Source of the DNA: an uncultured Pelagibacteraceae bacterium
GTDB taxonomy: Bacteria; Pseudomonadota; Alphaproteobacteria; Pelagibacterales; Pelagibacteraceae
DNA: 64,000 bases
Reading direction: 5' to 3'
NCBI GenBank assembly: GCA_902600205.1
Contig: CACKIN010000002.1
Span: 1-64,000, forward strand
Shown: piece after piece, positions 50,221 through 59,503 of the stretch
Position numbering within the stretch: the stretch's first letter is position 1
Layout: each line of letters starts with the position of its first letter
The notes under the pieces: generated by a model
Seen by the model: only the letters and a program-made list of their open reading frames with translations
What the model was told of the DNA's origin: nothing
The model's database searches: none
Translations under genes and position numbers: made by a program

Positions 50221-50618
50221 TGAAAGATCCAAATAATCCATGTCTCTTTTGTAATGTTCCATCAAGTAATTACATATTTGAAAATAATTTAGCCTTTTCT
50301 ACTTTTGATTCTTATCCAGTTTCAAAACATCATACGCTAATTATTCCAAAGAGACACGTTGAAAACTATTTTGATATGTCAGAGGAAGAAGTTGTATCTT
50401 GTAATAAATTAATAAAGAAAATGAGAAATAAAATTCAAGAGCTTGATCCGGCTGTAGATGGTTTTAATATTGGCACAAATTCAGGTAAAATAGCAGGGCA
50501 ATCAATAATGCATTGCCATATACATTTAATTCCTAGAAGAAAAAATGATGTGGATAACCCACAAGGAGGTATTAGGGGAGTTATACCTTCAAAACAGCAT
50601 TATCAACGAAAAAAATAA
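50220..50618 (+). CDS. HIT family protein
   Basis: HTLIIPKRHVENYFD and QSIMHCHIHLIPR. Confidence 0.94.
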   Translation: MKDPNNPCLFCNVPSSNYIFENNLAFSTFDSYPVSKHHTLIIPKRHVENYFDMSEEEVVSCNKLIKKMRNKIQELDPAVDGFNIGTNSGKIAGQSIMHCHIHLIPRRKNDVDNPQGGIRGVIPSKQHYQRKK

Positions 50619-50714
50619 ATTTTTAACAAAATACCAGTGCTAAAATGTCACTTTATCGTAGTTGATCTATTTTAATAAGTATACTAAGAATCCATTAGCG
50701 GAAGGAACATCATA

Positions 50715-51515
50715 ATGATTTCAACAAACCCATTTTTTATTTTATCTCAGAGTGTACCGGCTATTTTAATGCAATCGTTCGTTATACTCATGGGTATTTT
50801 GATATTAGTGGGGACTGTTATGGATATTATCCATAAAAAAAATGTTAAATATTTTTTCCAAAATGCAAAAAAGGCAAAATTGTCAGCTAAAAAAGAATTA
50901 ACAACTTCTGAAAGACTCTCAGTAATATCAAAAACTATTGCAAGCGATATAGCAACTACTTCTGAGTTAGGAGCAGGTAAAAGAAGATTGGCACATGTAA
51001 TGGGAATGTATGGAACAATTTTATTTTGGGTTGGATCTGTTGTTATGATATTTTTTTATACTTCTCCAAATTCAGTAACACCCTCATTTTGGCCAATCAT
51101 TTGGCACTTGGGTGCTGGACTTACAGTTTTAGGTGGAGGTTGGTTTTGGTTTTTCTTAAGAGTAGATGTCTACTCCGAAGCTCAACCATGGTACAGAATA
51201 ATCCAGGCAGACTTATTTGTACTTGCATTGATTGCATCATCATTATTTGGTTTAATTTGGTCTTATCTTCAATCTTTAAACTTACAAGGCAGATGGGATG
51301 ATTTTGTGTTTTTAGGATTATTTATAATATCAAACTTAGTTTTATTTGGCGGTGTATATTGGTCTAAATTTGCTCACATGTTTTACAAACCTGGTGCCGC
51401 TTTACAAAAAAATTTAGCTGAAGCTGATGGATCTAGAGATAATCTTCCACCTGAAGCTGATGCTCCTGAGCAATTTGGCCTAGGTATAAAAAGAGAAGAG
51501 CCAAAACATTATTAA
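50715..51515 (+). CDS. aprM: AprM-like membrane anchor of adenylylsulfate reductase
   Basis: Multi-TM protein directly upstream of aprBA. Confidence 0.8.
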   Translation: MISTNPFFILSQSVPAILMQSFVILMGILILVGTVMDIIHKKNVKYFFQNAKKAKLSAKKELTTSERLSVISKTIASDIATTSELGAGKRRLAHVMGMYGTILFWVGSVVMIFFYTSPNSVTPSFWPIIWHLGAGLTVLGGGWFWFFLRVDVYSEAQPWYRIIQADLFVLALIASSLFGLIWSYLQSLNLQGRWDDFVFLGLFIISNLVLFGGVYWSKFAHMFYKPGAALQKNLAEADGSRDNLPPEADAPEQFGLGIKREEPKHY

Positions 51516-51549
51516 TATGGTAGAGAACTTAAAGGAGAAAATATAAATT

Positions 51550-52020
51550 ATGTCAACTTTTGTGTATATGACTAGATGTGATGGCTGTGGTCACTGTGTG
51601 GATATTTGTCCATCAGATATTATGCATATCGATGAAACTATAAGAAGAGCAAAAAATATTGAACCAAACTTTTGTTGGGAATGTTACTCATGTGTTAAAG
51701 CATGCCCGAACCATGCAATTGATGTAAGAGGATATGCAGATTTTGCTCCAATGGGTCATAGTGTAAGAGTTAGAAGAGAAGAGGAAAAAGGAACTATTTC
51801 TTGGAGAATAAAATTTAGAAATGGAACAGAAAAGAATTTTGTGTCGCCGATAACTACTAAGCCTTGGGGTAAATTTATTCCAAAATTAGCTGAAGGAGAT
51901 AAACCTAATCAAGGAGAAATTAATTCTCAAATATTATACTCAGAACCAGAGGGATTAAATACAAATAAAGAATTACCAAAAGTGGATAAGAGTGCTTTTA
52001 AAAAAGGAGTTTATTATTAA
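51550..52020 (+). CDS. aprB: Adenylylsulfate reductase beta subunit
   Basis: CDGCGHCVDICPSDIMHID and CWECYSCVKACPNHAIDVRG. Confidence 0.95.
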   Translation: MSTFVYMTRCDGCGHCVDICPSDIMHIDETIRRAKNIEPNFCWECYSCVKACPNHAIDVRGYADFAPMGHSVRVRREEEKGTISWRIKFRNGTEKNFVSPITTKPWGKFIPKLAEGDKPNQGEINSQILYSEPEGLNTNKELPKVDKSAFKKGVYY

Positions 52021-53876
52021 TGGCTAGAAAAACTATAGTAGAAAATTGTGATGTTTTAGTTGTTGGTGGAGGAATGGCTGGAACCGGTGCAACTTTCGAA
52101 GCTAGACATTGGGGTAGAGATTTAAAAATAGTTTGTGTTGAAAAAGCAAATATAGATAGAAGCGGTGCAGTTGCTCAAGGTTTATATGCAATCAACTGCT
52201 ACATGGGAATGCAATGGGGTGAAAACCAACCTGAGGACCATGTAAGATATGCAAGAAATGATTTAATGGGATTGGTCAGAGAAGATTTAGGATATGACAT
52301 GGCTCGTCACGTAGACTCAACTGTTCACATGTTTGACGAATGGGGTTTGCCAATGATGAAAAATAAAGAGACAGGTAGATACCAAAGAGAAGGTAAATGG
52401 CAAATAATGATACATGGTGAAAGTTATAAACCAATCGTTGCAGAAGCAGCAAAAAAATCAGCAGATAAAATTTACAACAGAATAATGATAACCCATTTAT
52501 TAATGGACGAAAATAATGAAAATAGAGTTGGTGGGGCAGTTGGATTTAATATGAGAACAGGTGACTATCACGTCTTTAAATCAAAAACAGTTATTGTTGC
52601 TGCTGGAGGAGCTTCACATATTTTCAAACCTAGAGCTGTTGGTGAAGGAATGGGAAGAACTTGGTATGCTCCTTGGAGTAATGGATCAGCATATGCATTA
52701 CCTATTGCTGCAGGAGCTAAAATGACACAAATGGAAAATAGAATTGTGCTTTGTAGATTTAAGGATGGTTATGGTCCAGTTGGAGCATATTTCTTACATT
52801 TGAAAACATATACACAAAATGCAAACGGTGAAAATTATGAGAAGAAATGGTACGAAAAAACTAAAGAATTAGTTGGAGAATATATTGACCATCATCCTAC
52901 TCCTACATGCTTGCGTAATCATGCTTTTATCCAAGAAACCATGGCTGGTGGTGGACCAATTCATATGGTCACAAAAGAAGCATTCCAAGATCCACACTTA
53001 GAAACAGTTGGGTGGGAAAATTTCTTAGGTATGACTGTTGGACAAGCAGTTGTATGGGCTTCACAAAATATCGATCCAAAATATACAAACCCTGAATTAA
53101 CAACATCAGAACCTTATGTTATGGGTTCTCACGCTACATGTTCAGGAGCTTGGGTAAGCGGACCAGAAGATTTATCTCCACCTGAATATTTCTGGGGGTA
53201 TAACAGAATGACAACGATTCAAGGTTTATTTGGAGCTGGGGATACAGTTGGCGGAAGTGCTCATAAATTCTCTTCTGGATCATTTACTGAAGGAAGATTA
53301 GCTGCAAAAGCTGCTGTAAAATACATAGAAGATCAAAAAGCTAATGATATTAAGGTAAGCGATAAGCAATGTGATGATTTCAAGGAAACTATTTATAAAC
53401 CACTAGAAAATTATACTGTTGGTAGAAATGAAATAACTGGAGGGACCGTATCTCCGAGTTATATTTCACCAATCCAGGGGTTACAAAGATTACAAAAAAT
53501 TATGGATGAGTATGTGGGTGGGATTAGTTACAATTATATGACAAACGAGAATACTCTTAAAAAAGGTTTAGAACTTCTTGCATGGCTCGAAGAGGATTTA
53601 GAAAATGTAGGAGCTGAGGACTATCACCAACTTATGAGAGCTTGGGAGCTTAAACATAGAACTATTACATCTCAGTGTGTTACAGAGCATACTTTGTTTA
53701 GACAAGAAACTCGTTGGCCAGGATATTATTATAGAGGTGATTATATGAAACTAGATGATGAAAATTGGCATTGCCTTACTTTATCTAGGAGAGATCCAAA
53801 GACAGGTAAGTTTACTATGGAAAAGGCACCTGTTTATCATATAGTTGATGAAAAAGAGAAAAAAGAAGCTTCTTAG
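52020..53876 (+). CDS. aprA: Adenylylsulfate reductase alpha subunit
   Basis: Flavoprotein GGGMAGTGATFEARHWG; GLYAINCYMG; LRNHAFIQETMAGGGPIHM. Confidence 0.96.
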   Translation: MARKTIVENCDVLVVGGGMAGTGATFEARHWGRDLKIVCVEKANIDRSGAVAQGLYAINCYMGMQWGENQPEDHVRYARNDLMGLVREDLGYDMARHVDSTVHMFDEWGLPMMKNKETGRYQREGKWQIMIHGESYKPIVAEAAKKSADKIYNRIMITHLLMDENNENRVGGAVGFNMRTGDYHVFKSKTVIVAAGGASHIFKPRAVGEGMGRTWYAPWSNGSAYALPIAAGAKMTQMENRIVLCRFKDGYGPVGAYFLHLKTYTQNANGENYEKKWYEKTKELVGEYIDHHPTPTCLRNHAFIQETMAGGGPIHMVTKEAFQDPHLETVGWENFLGMTVGQAVVWASQNIDPKYTNPELTTSEPYVMGSHATCSGAWVSGPEDLSPPEYFWGYNRMTTIQGLFGAGDTVGGSAHKFSSGSFTEGRLAAKAAVKYIEDQKANDIKVSDKQCDDFKETIYKPLENYTVGRNEITGGTVSPSYISPIQGLQRLQKIMDEYVGGISYNYMTNENTLKKGLELLAWLEEDLENVGAEDYHQLMRAWELKHRTITSQCVTEHTLFRQETRWPGYYYRGDYMKLDDENWHCLTLSRRDPKTGKFTMEKAPVYHIVDEKEKKEAS

Positions 53877-53894
53877 AACTCACTTGATCATAAA

Positions 53895-54245
53895 ATGGCT
53901 TTATTAGATAAATCCGATGAGGAAATTATTAAAATAGCCGAACCTATTTGGGCAAATTTAGTTAAATCATCAAACATTAAAGATTACGGTGGATTTACAA
54001 GAGATTTATCATCACAAATGATGTACGGAGCAAATGAGGTTGAGTTAGGCAAACAATGGGCAAGCAATAAACTTATTTCAAGTCTAGCAGAAGGATGTCA
54101 AGCTATTGGCTGTTTAAGAAGAGGTCTTTATATTACGATACTTTACAAACAGACCAGTACTGAAATACCAGGAGACTTTTTAGGAAGACTTGTCCTTGGT
54201 GATGAGGGGGATGAAGTTAAGGTTTTTGGAGCAACAATCTTTTAA
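53895..54245 (+). CDS. Uncharacterised apr-linked protein
   Basis: 116 aa immediately after aprA; contains EGCQAIGCLRRG cysteine pair. Confidence 0.6.
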   Translation: MALLDKSDEEIIKIAEPIWANLVKSSNIKDYGGFTRDLSSQMMYGANEVELGKQWASNKLISSLAEGCQAIGCLRRGLYITILYKQTSTEIPGDFLGRLVLGDEGDEVKVFGATIF

Positions 54246-54295
54246 ATAACTAAATTATTCTTTGCATTTAACACAACTTATGGTATCCCGCGAGT

Positions 54296-54442
54296 ATGTT
54301 TCAATTAATAAATCAAAATTTAAAAAAATTACCTTTATTCTTTGAAAATCAATTAAGTAAAATAATTAAATCATTTTTATATCTTTTTATATTCTTTGCT
54401 TGGGGCATTATAATCTTAAGCACTGCTCAAAATTTTATATAA
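54296..54442 (+). CDS. Small single-TM protein (48 aa)
   Basis: MFQLINQNLKKLPLFFENQLSKIIKSFLYLFIFFAWGIIILSTAQNFI; same strand between apr genes and TauE/SafE. Confidence 0.35.
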   Translation: MFQLINQNLKKLPLFFENQLSKIIKSFLYLFIFFAWGIIILSTAQNFI

Positions 54443-54491
54443 AACATTCATAATTATTGACTTTGAACTATTAGAGGAATAGTTACTGCTT

Positions 54492-55577
54492 ATGGAGTAT
54501 TTTCTTCCAATTGCACAAGTTGAAATTAATATTTTATACATATTTGGTTTAAGTTTAGTTGTAGGAATTTTATCAGGATTATTCGGAGTAGGTGGAGGTT
54601 TTTTAATGACACCATTTTTAATTTTTATGGGTGTACCACCGATATACGCTGTTCCAAATGAAGCAAGCAACATTCTTGGAACTTCTGTTTCAGGTTCTAC
54701 AACACATTATCTTAAAGGTACACTTGATTATAAAATGGGGTTCATGATTGTAATTGGTGGGATAGTAGGAACAGTTCTGGGTATTATTACTTTTTCATAT
54801 TTTAAAGATATCGGAAAAATAAATGTAGTTATTTCTCTTGCCTATATGTACATCCTAGCAATTTTAGGAACTTTTATGTTAATTCAAGGTGTTTCAGAAA
54901 TTGATAAAGCTAGAAAAAAAATTACTGAAAGAAAAAAATTACATAAACACTATTGGATACACGGATTGCCTTTAAGAATGCGTTTTAAAAAATCTCAACT
55001 TTATGAAAGTGCATTCACTCCAATTATAATTGGTTTAATTGTTGGTTTCATAGCTGCAATTATGGGAATTGGTGGTGCTTTTATACTTGTTCCTGCAATG
55101 ATTTATATTATTGGGATGCCTACAAGGTTGATACCTGGCACATCTCTATTTGTAACAATTTTTGTAAGCGCTATTGTAACAATTCTCCATGCATTAAACT
55201 ATGGAACTATAGACTTGATTTTAGTTTTTGTTTTAATCTTAGGATCAATAATTGGTGTACAGTTCGGACAAAAAATAGGTGAAAAAATTGACAGTTCAGA
55301 ATTCAAAACTATTTTAGCGATTCTTTTGCTTTTAGTAGGCATTGCTATTGCTTATGATACTTTTATTAAAGATGAAAACACAATTAACACTGTAATTAAT
55401 ACAAGTGATAATTTAGGATCCTTAAGTCAATTTATATTAAATTTTTCTGAAGATATGCCAATATTTTATGGTCTTACATCAGTATTGTTAGCTATAGTGC
55501 TCGGAGTTGGTGCTGCAATGATTAGAAGAATTTATTCTAATTGGAATGATGCACGTTTAGCAAAATTGAAAAAATAA
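54492..55577 (+). CDS. tauE: TauE/SafE-family sulfite exporter-like protein
   Basis: FGVGGGFLMTPFLIFMGVPP and AAIMGIGGAFILVPAMIYIIGMPT repeats. Confidence 0.88.
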   Translation: MEYFLPIAQVEINILYIFGLSLVVGILSGLFGVGGGFLMTPFLIFMGVPPIYAVPNEASNILGTSVSGSTTHYLKGTLDYKMGFMIVIGGIVGTVLGIITFSYFKDIGKINVVISLAYMYILAILGTFMLIQGVSEIDKARKKITERKKLHKHYWIHGLPLRMRFKKSQLYESAFTPIIIGLIVGFIAAIMGIGGAFILVPAMIYIIGMPTRLIPGTSLFVTIFVSAIVTILHALNYGTIDLILVFVLILGSIIGVQFGQKIGEKIDSSEFKTILAILLLLVGIAIAYDTFIKDENTINTVINTSDNLGSLSQFILNFSEDMPIFYGLTSVLLAIVLGVGAAMIRRIYSNWNDARLAKLKK

Positions 55578-56744
55578 TTACGCACTTCTATATAGTTTAG
55601 TCATTACAAATTCTTTATGACCTAAGGCTTCTGCGCAAGTTAATCTTCCATTTGCAACTCTCAAAGTTGATTGAATTAATTCATCACCAGCTTGACTTAA
55701 ATTCATCTCCCTAGACAAAATTTTCGATACATCAACATCGATATGTTCACTCATAGTTTTTGCTGTAAGTGGATTAGCAGTCAATTTGATTACTGGTTCA
55801 ATTGGATTCCCAATAATGTTTCCTTGTCCTGTTGGAAATAAGTGAATATTAAAACCGCCTGCAGCTTGCAAAGTAACACATTCTGCTGCTGCTGATGAAG
55901 TATCCATGAAGTATAAACCAGCACCTTTTGTTGGTTCCTCAGCTGGCTCTAAAACATCAATAAATTGACATCCACCAATTTTTTGAAAGTTTCCAAAAGC
56001 TTTTTCTTCTATTGTAGTAAGTCCACCAGCTATGTTTCCGGCTGTTGGTTGACTTTCTGAAAGATCGTCTGTTGCTTCTCTAAGAATAAAATCATTGTAA
56101 TCGTTCCATGTTTTTTTAAATTTTGCCTGCGCTTCAGGAGTTTTACCTCTCTTTTCACATACAGTTTCAGCTCCTGTTAATTCAGAAGTTTCTCCAAAAC
56201 ACAAATGTACACCTAGCGGTTCTAATTTATCCATTAAATTTCCTACTGTTGGATTAGACGCTAAACCAGATGTTGTATCAGACTCTCCACATTTGACTGA
56301 AATCCATAAATCACTCATTGGACATTCTTCTCTTTGTTTTTCAGATGCCCACATAGAAAATTCTTGAGCTTTTTTTGAAACTTTGGCGATAGTATCTATG
56401 TCTCCGACACCTTCGATACTAAAACCTTCTACAGGTTTACCTGTGGTAGCAATTGCATCTACAATTCTTTTTGTCCATTTAGGTTCAATACCAACTACAA
56501 TTACAGCAGCCACATTTGGATTTTTTCCTGTACCAATCATAGTTCTAAAGTGAAGTTCTAGATCTGCACCGAATTGTAATCTTCCATATGAGTGAGGTAA
56601 AGCAATTGTACCTTTAATATTATTTGCTACAGCCTCTGCACATGCGTTTGAAATATCATCAACAGGAAGGATTATTACATGATTACGAGTTCCTGCTCGC
56701 CCATTTTCTCTCTTATATCCTAAAAAACTTTTTGGAATTTCCAT
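55578..56744 (-). CDS. suyB: Sulfolactate sulfo-lyase large subunit / UxaA-family
   Basis: [39 protein letters not shown]; adjacent SAF subunit and xsc. Confidence 0.82.
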   Translation of the reverse strand: MEIPKSFLGYKRENGRAGTRNHVIILPVDDISNACAEAVANNIKGTIALPHSYGRLQFGADLELHFRTMIGTGKNPNVAAVIVVGIEPKWTKRIVDAIATTGKPVEGFSIEGVGDIDTIAKVSKKAQEFSMWASEKQREECPMSDLWISVKCGESDTTSGLASNPTVGNLMDKLEPLGVHLCFGETSELTGAETVCEKRGKTPEAQAKFKKTWNDYNDFILREATDDLSESQPTAGNIAGGLTTIEEKAFGNFQKIGGCQFIDVLEPAEEPTKGAGLYFMDTSSAAAECVTLQAAGGFNIHLFPTGQGNIIGNPIEPVIKLTANPLTAKTMSEHIDVDVSKILSREMNLSQAGDELIQSTLRVANGRLTCAEALGHKEFVMTKLYRSA

Positions 56745-56747
56745 ATT

Positions 56748-57035
56748 TTACCATTTTTTCGTTTTAACATTGTGAACGTGAACATGTTCACCTTTTTTAA
56801 TACTTTTCACTACCTTTCCAATATCATGACCATATTTCATTATTGTATCTCCTTCATTAAGATCTACCATAGCAATTTTGTGGCCTAGAGGAATTTCATC
56901 TTTTGATTGAATGGATATGGATTTGTCATTTTCCATTATCCAGCAATTACAATCCTGATTTATTGTTATTTTTTCAATAACAACAACACCTACATTGTCT
57001 TTTTCATCGTGTATAATTATATCTGTGTTAGACAT
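56748..57035 (-). CDS. suyA: Sulfolactate sulfo-lyase small subunit (SAF domain)
   Basis: 95 aa SAF-like (IPLGHKIAMVDLNEGDTIMKYGHDIGKV) upstream of suyB. Confidence 0.82.
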   Translation of the reverse strand: MSNTDIIIHDEKDNVGVVVIEKITINQDCNCWIMENDKSISIQSKDEIPLGHKIAMVDLNEGDTIMKYGHDIGKVVKSIKKGEHVHVHNVKTKKW

Positions 57036-57125
57036 TGTGACGATTTCTTTATTTGAAATTTTGCCAATCTTATATATTAATCGATCACTTTAACAAATAA
57101 AAAAAAGAATTAGAAAGGCTCAACT

Positions 57126-58907
57126 ATGACCAAAATGACAACTGAAGAGGCGTTTATAAAAGTTCTTCAAATGCACGGAATTGAACATTCATTTGGAATT
57201 ATAGGATCAGCCTTTATGGCAATTTCTGATTTATTTCCCAAAGCAGGTATTACTTTTTGGGATGTAGCTCATGAAACAAATGGTGGTTTAATTGCAGATG
57301 GCTATACAAGAGCTACAGGTAAGATGTCGATGGTTATTGCTCAAAATGGGCCAGGTATTACTGGTCTAGTTACACCTATTAAAACAGCTTATTGGAATCA
57401 CACTCCTTTACTATTAGTAACCCCACAAGCAGCCAACAAAACCATGGGGCAAGGAGGTTTCCAGGAAGTAGAGCAGATGAATTTATTTAAAGATATGGTT
57501 TGTTATCAAGAGGAGGTTAGAGACCCTTCAAGGATGGCAGAAGTTTTAAACAGAGTAATTGAAAAAGCTTTTAGAGGTTCTGCGCCTGCTCAAATAAATG
57601 TTCCAAGAGATTATTGGACTCAAGTTATAGATATTGAGTTACCTCCAATAGTTAGATTTGAAAGACAAGGCGGAGGAAAAGAAGCGATCGATAAAGCTGC
57701 AAAACTACTATCTGAAGCTAAGTTTCCAGTAATTTTATCTGGTGCAGGAGTGGTGATAGGTGGTGCAGTAGAAGAGTGCAAAAAACTTGCAGAAAAATTA
57801 GATGCACCTGTTTGTAATGGATACCAACATAATGACAGTTTTCCTGGTAGTCATCCTTTAGCAGTTGGACCATTAGGATATAATGGATCTAAAGCTGGAA
57901 TGGAATTAATATCAAAAGCAGATGTTGTTTTAGCATTAGGAACAAGACTTAATCCATTTTCTACATTACCTGGATATGGGATTGATTATTGGCCAAAAAA
58001 GGCAACAATAATTCAGGTCGACATGAACCCTGACAGAATTGGCTTAACTAAAAAAGTTACAGTAGGTATCTGTGGAGATGCAAAAATGGTCTCTCAACAA
58101 ATTTTAGAAAAACTTTCTCCATCTGCTGGTGATGAGGGTAGAGAAGACAGAAAAAATTTAATTCATAAAACAAAATCTGCCTGGCTACAAACATTAACTA
58201 GTTTAGACCATGAAGATGATGACCCAGGTACAGTTTGGAATAAAGAAGCTAGAGAAAGAGACTCAGATAGAATGTCACCTAGGCAAGCATGGAGAGCAAT
58301 TCAGGCTGGAATGCCTGAGGATGTAATTATATCAAGTGATATAGGAAATAATTGTGCAATTGGAAATGCTTATCCAACTTTCGAAAAGCCAAGAAAATAT
58401 TTAGCACCTGGTTTGTTTGGACCATGTGGCTATGGTTTTCCGTCGATTTTAGGTGCAAAAATTGGTTGTCCTGATACTCCAGTTATTGGCTTTGCAGGAG
58501 ATGGAGCATTTGGTATTAGTATGAATGAAATGAGTTCATGTGCTAGAGAGGAGTGGCCAGCAATTACTATGGTTATTTTCAGAAATTACCAATGGGGAGC
58601 AGAGAAAAGAAATTCAATTTTATGGTTTGATGATAATTTTGTAGGAACAGAATTAGATCCTGAATTAAGTTATGCTAAAGTTGCGAATGCATGTGGACTT
58701 AAAGGAGTAACTGTTAGAACTATGGAAGAAACAACTGCTGCAATCAAACAGTCATGTGAAGATCAGAAAAATGGCATAACAACATTTATTGAGGTGATTT
58801 TAAATCAAGAATTAGGTGAGCCATTTAGAAGAGATGCAATGAAAAAACCAGTACAGGTCGCTGGTATAGAGAAAACGGATATGAAGCCTCAAAAAGGTTT
58901 GAATTAG
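57126..58907 (+). CDS. xsc: Sulfoacetaldehyde acetyltransferase
   Basis: TPP enzyme; EEAFIKVLQMHGIEHSFGIIGSAFMAISDLFPKAGI; NQELGEPFRRDAMKKP. Confidence 0.93.
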   Translation: MTKMTTEEAFIKVLQMHGIEHSFGIIGSAFMAISDLFPKAGITFWDVAHETNGGLIADGYTRATGKMSMVIAQNGPGITGLVTPIKTAYWNHTPLLLVTPQAANKTMGQGGFQEVEQMNLFKDMVCYQEEVRDPSRMAEVLNRVIEKAFRGSAPAQINVPRDYWTQVIDIELPPIVRFERQGGGKEAIDKAAKLLSEAKFPVILSGAGVVIGGAVEECKKLAEKLDAPVCNGYQHNDSFPGSHPLAVGPLGYNGSKAGMELISKADVVLALGTRLNPFSTLPGYGIDYWPKKATIIQVDMNPDRIGLTKKVTVGICGDAKMVSQQILEKLSPSAGDEGREDRKNLIHKTKSAWLQTLTSLDHEDDDPGTVWNKEARERDSDRMSPRQAWRAIQAGMPEDVIISSDIGNNCAIGNAYPTFEKPRKYLAPGLFGPCGYGFPSILGAKIGCPDTPVIGFAGDGAFGISMNEMSSCAREEWPAITMVIFRNYQWGAEKRNSILWFDDNFVGTELDPELSYAKVANACGLKGVTVRTMEETTAAIKQSCEDQKNGITTFIEVILNQELGEPFRRDAMKKPVQVAGIEKTDMKPQKGLN

Positions 58908-58960
58908 AGTAAATATTTTTAACTTCTTAAAATCATTATAAATCTGTATATATTAAATTT

Positions 58961-59350
58961 ATGAACCAAAATGATATCAAAATTGGATCAAATAGAAGTT
59001 TTGGAATTGTATTTTTTATAGTTTTTTTAATAATCTCCATATATCCATTGTTAAACAATGAGAACATAAGAATTTGGTCTCTAGTAATTTCAATTATTTT
59101 TTTAGTTTTGGGTCTATTAAATTCAAAATTTTTAAGCCCATTAAATAAAATATGGTTTAAATTTGGTTTACTTTTGGGAAAAATAATTTCACCAATTGTA
59201 ATGGGAATTATATTTTTTTTTGTAGTAACTCCTATTGCAATACTTATGAAATTATTACGAAAAGATTTAATTAATTTAAAATTTAACAAAAATAGTACTT
59301 ATTGGATTGAAAAATCAGGTCCTAAAAGTAAAATGAAAAATCAATTTTAA
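58961..59350 (+). CDS. SxtJ-family membrane protein
   Basis: 129 aa; KIWFKFGLLLGKIISPIVMGIIFFFVVTPIAILMKLL...STYWIEK. Confidence 0.78.
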   Translation: MNQNDIKIGSNRSFGIVFFIVFLIISIYPLLNNENIRIWSLVISIIFLVLGLLNSKFLSPLNKIWFKFGLLLGKIISPIVMGIIFFFVVTPIAILMKLLRKDLINLKFNKNSTYWIEKSGPKSKMKNQF

Positions 59351-59353
59351 TTT

Positions 59354-59503
59354 ATGAGTTTTATAAAAGAATTTTGGGAGTTTTTAAAAGTAAGAAAAAA
59401 ATATTGGTTGCTTCCAATTATATTAGTCTTAGTCTTATTTGGTGGTTTAATTGTACTTAGCCAAGGTTCAGCAGTTGCACCATTTATATATACAATTTTT
59501 TAA
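59354..59503 (+). CDS. DUF5989-family small membrane protein (49 aa)
   Basis: MSFIKEFWEFLKVRKKYWLLPIILVLVLFGGLIVLSQGSAVAPFIYTIF; between SxtJ and carbamoyltransferase; missed by ORF cutoff. Confidence 0.85.
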   Translation: MSFIKEFWEFLKVRKKYWLLPIILVLVLFGGLIVLSQGSAVAPFIYTIF

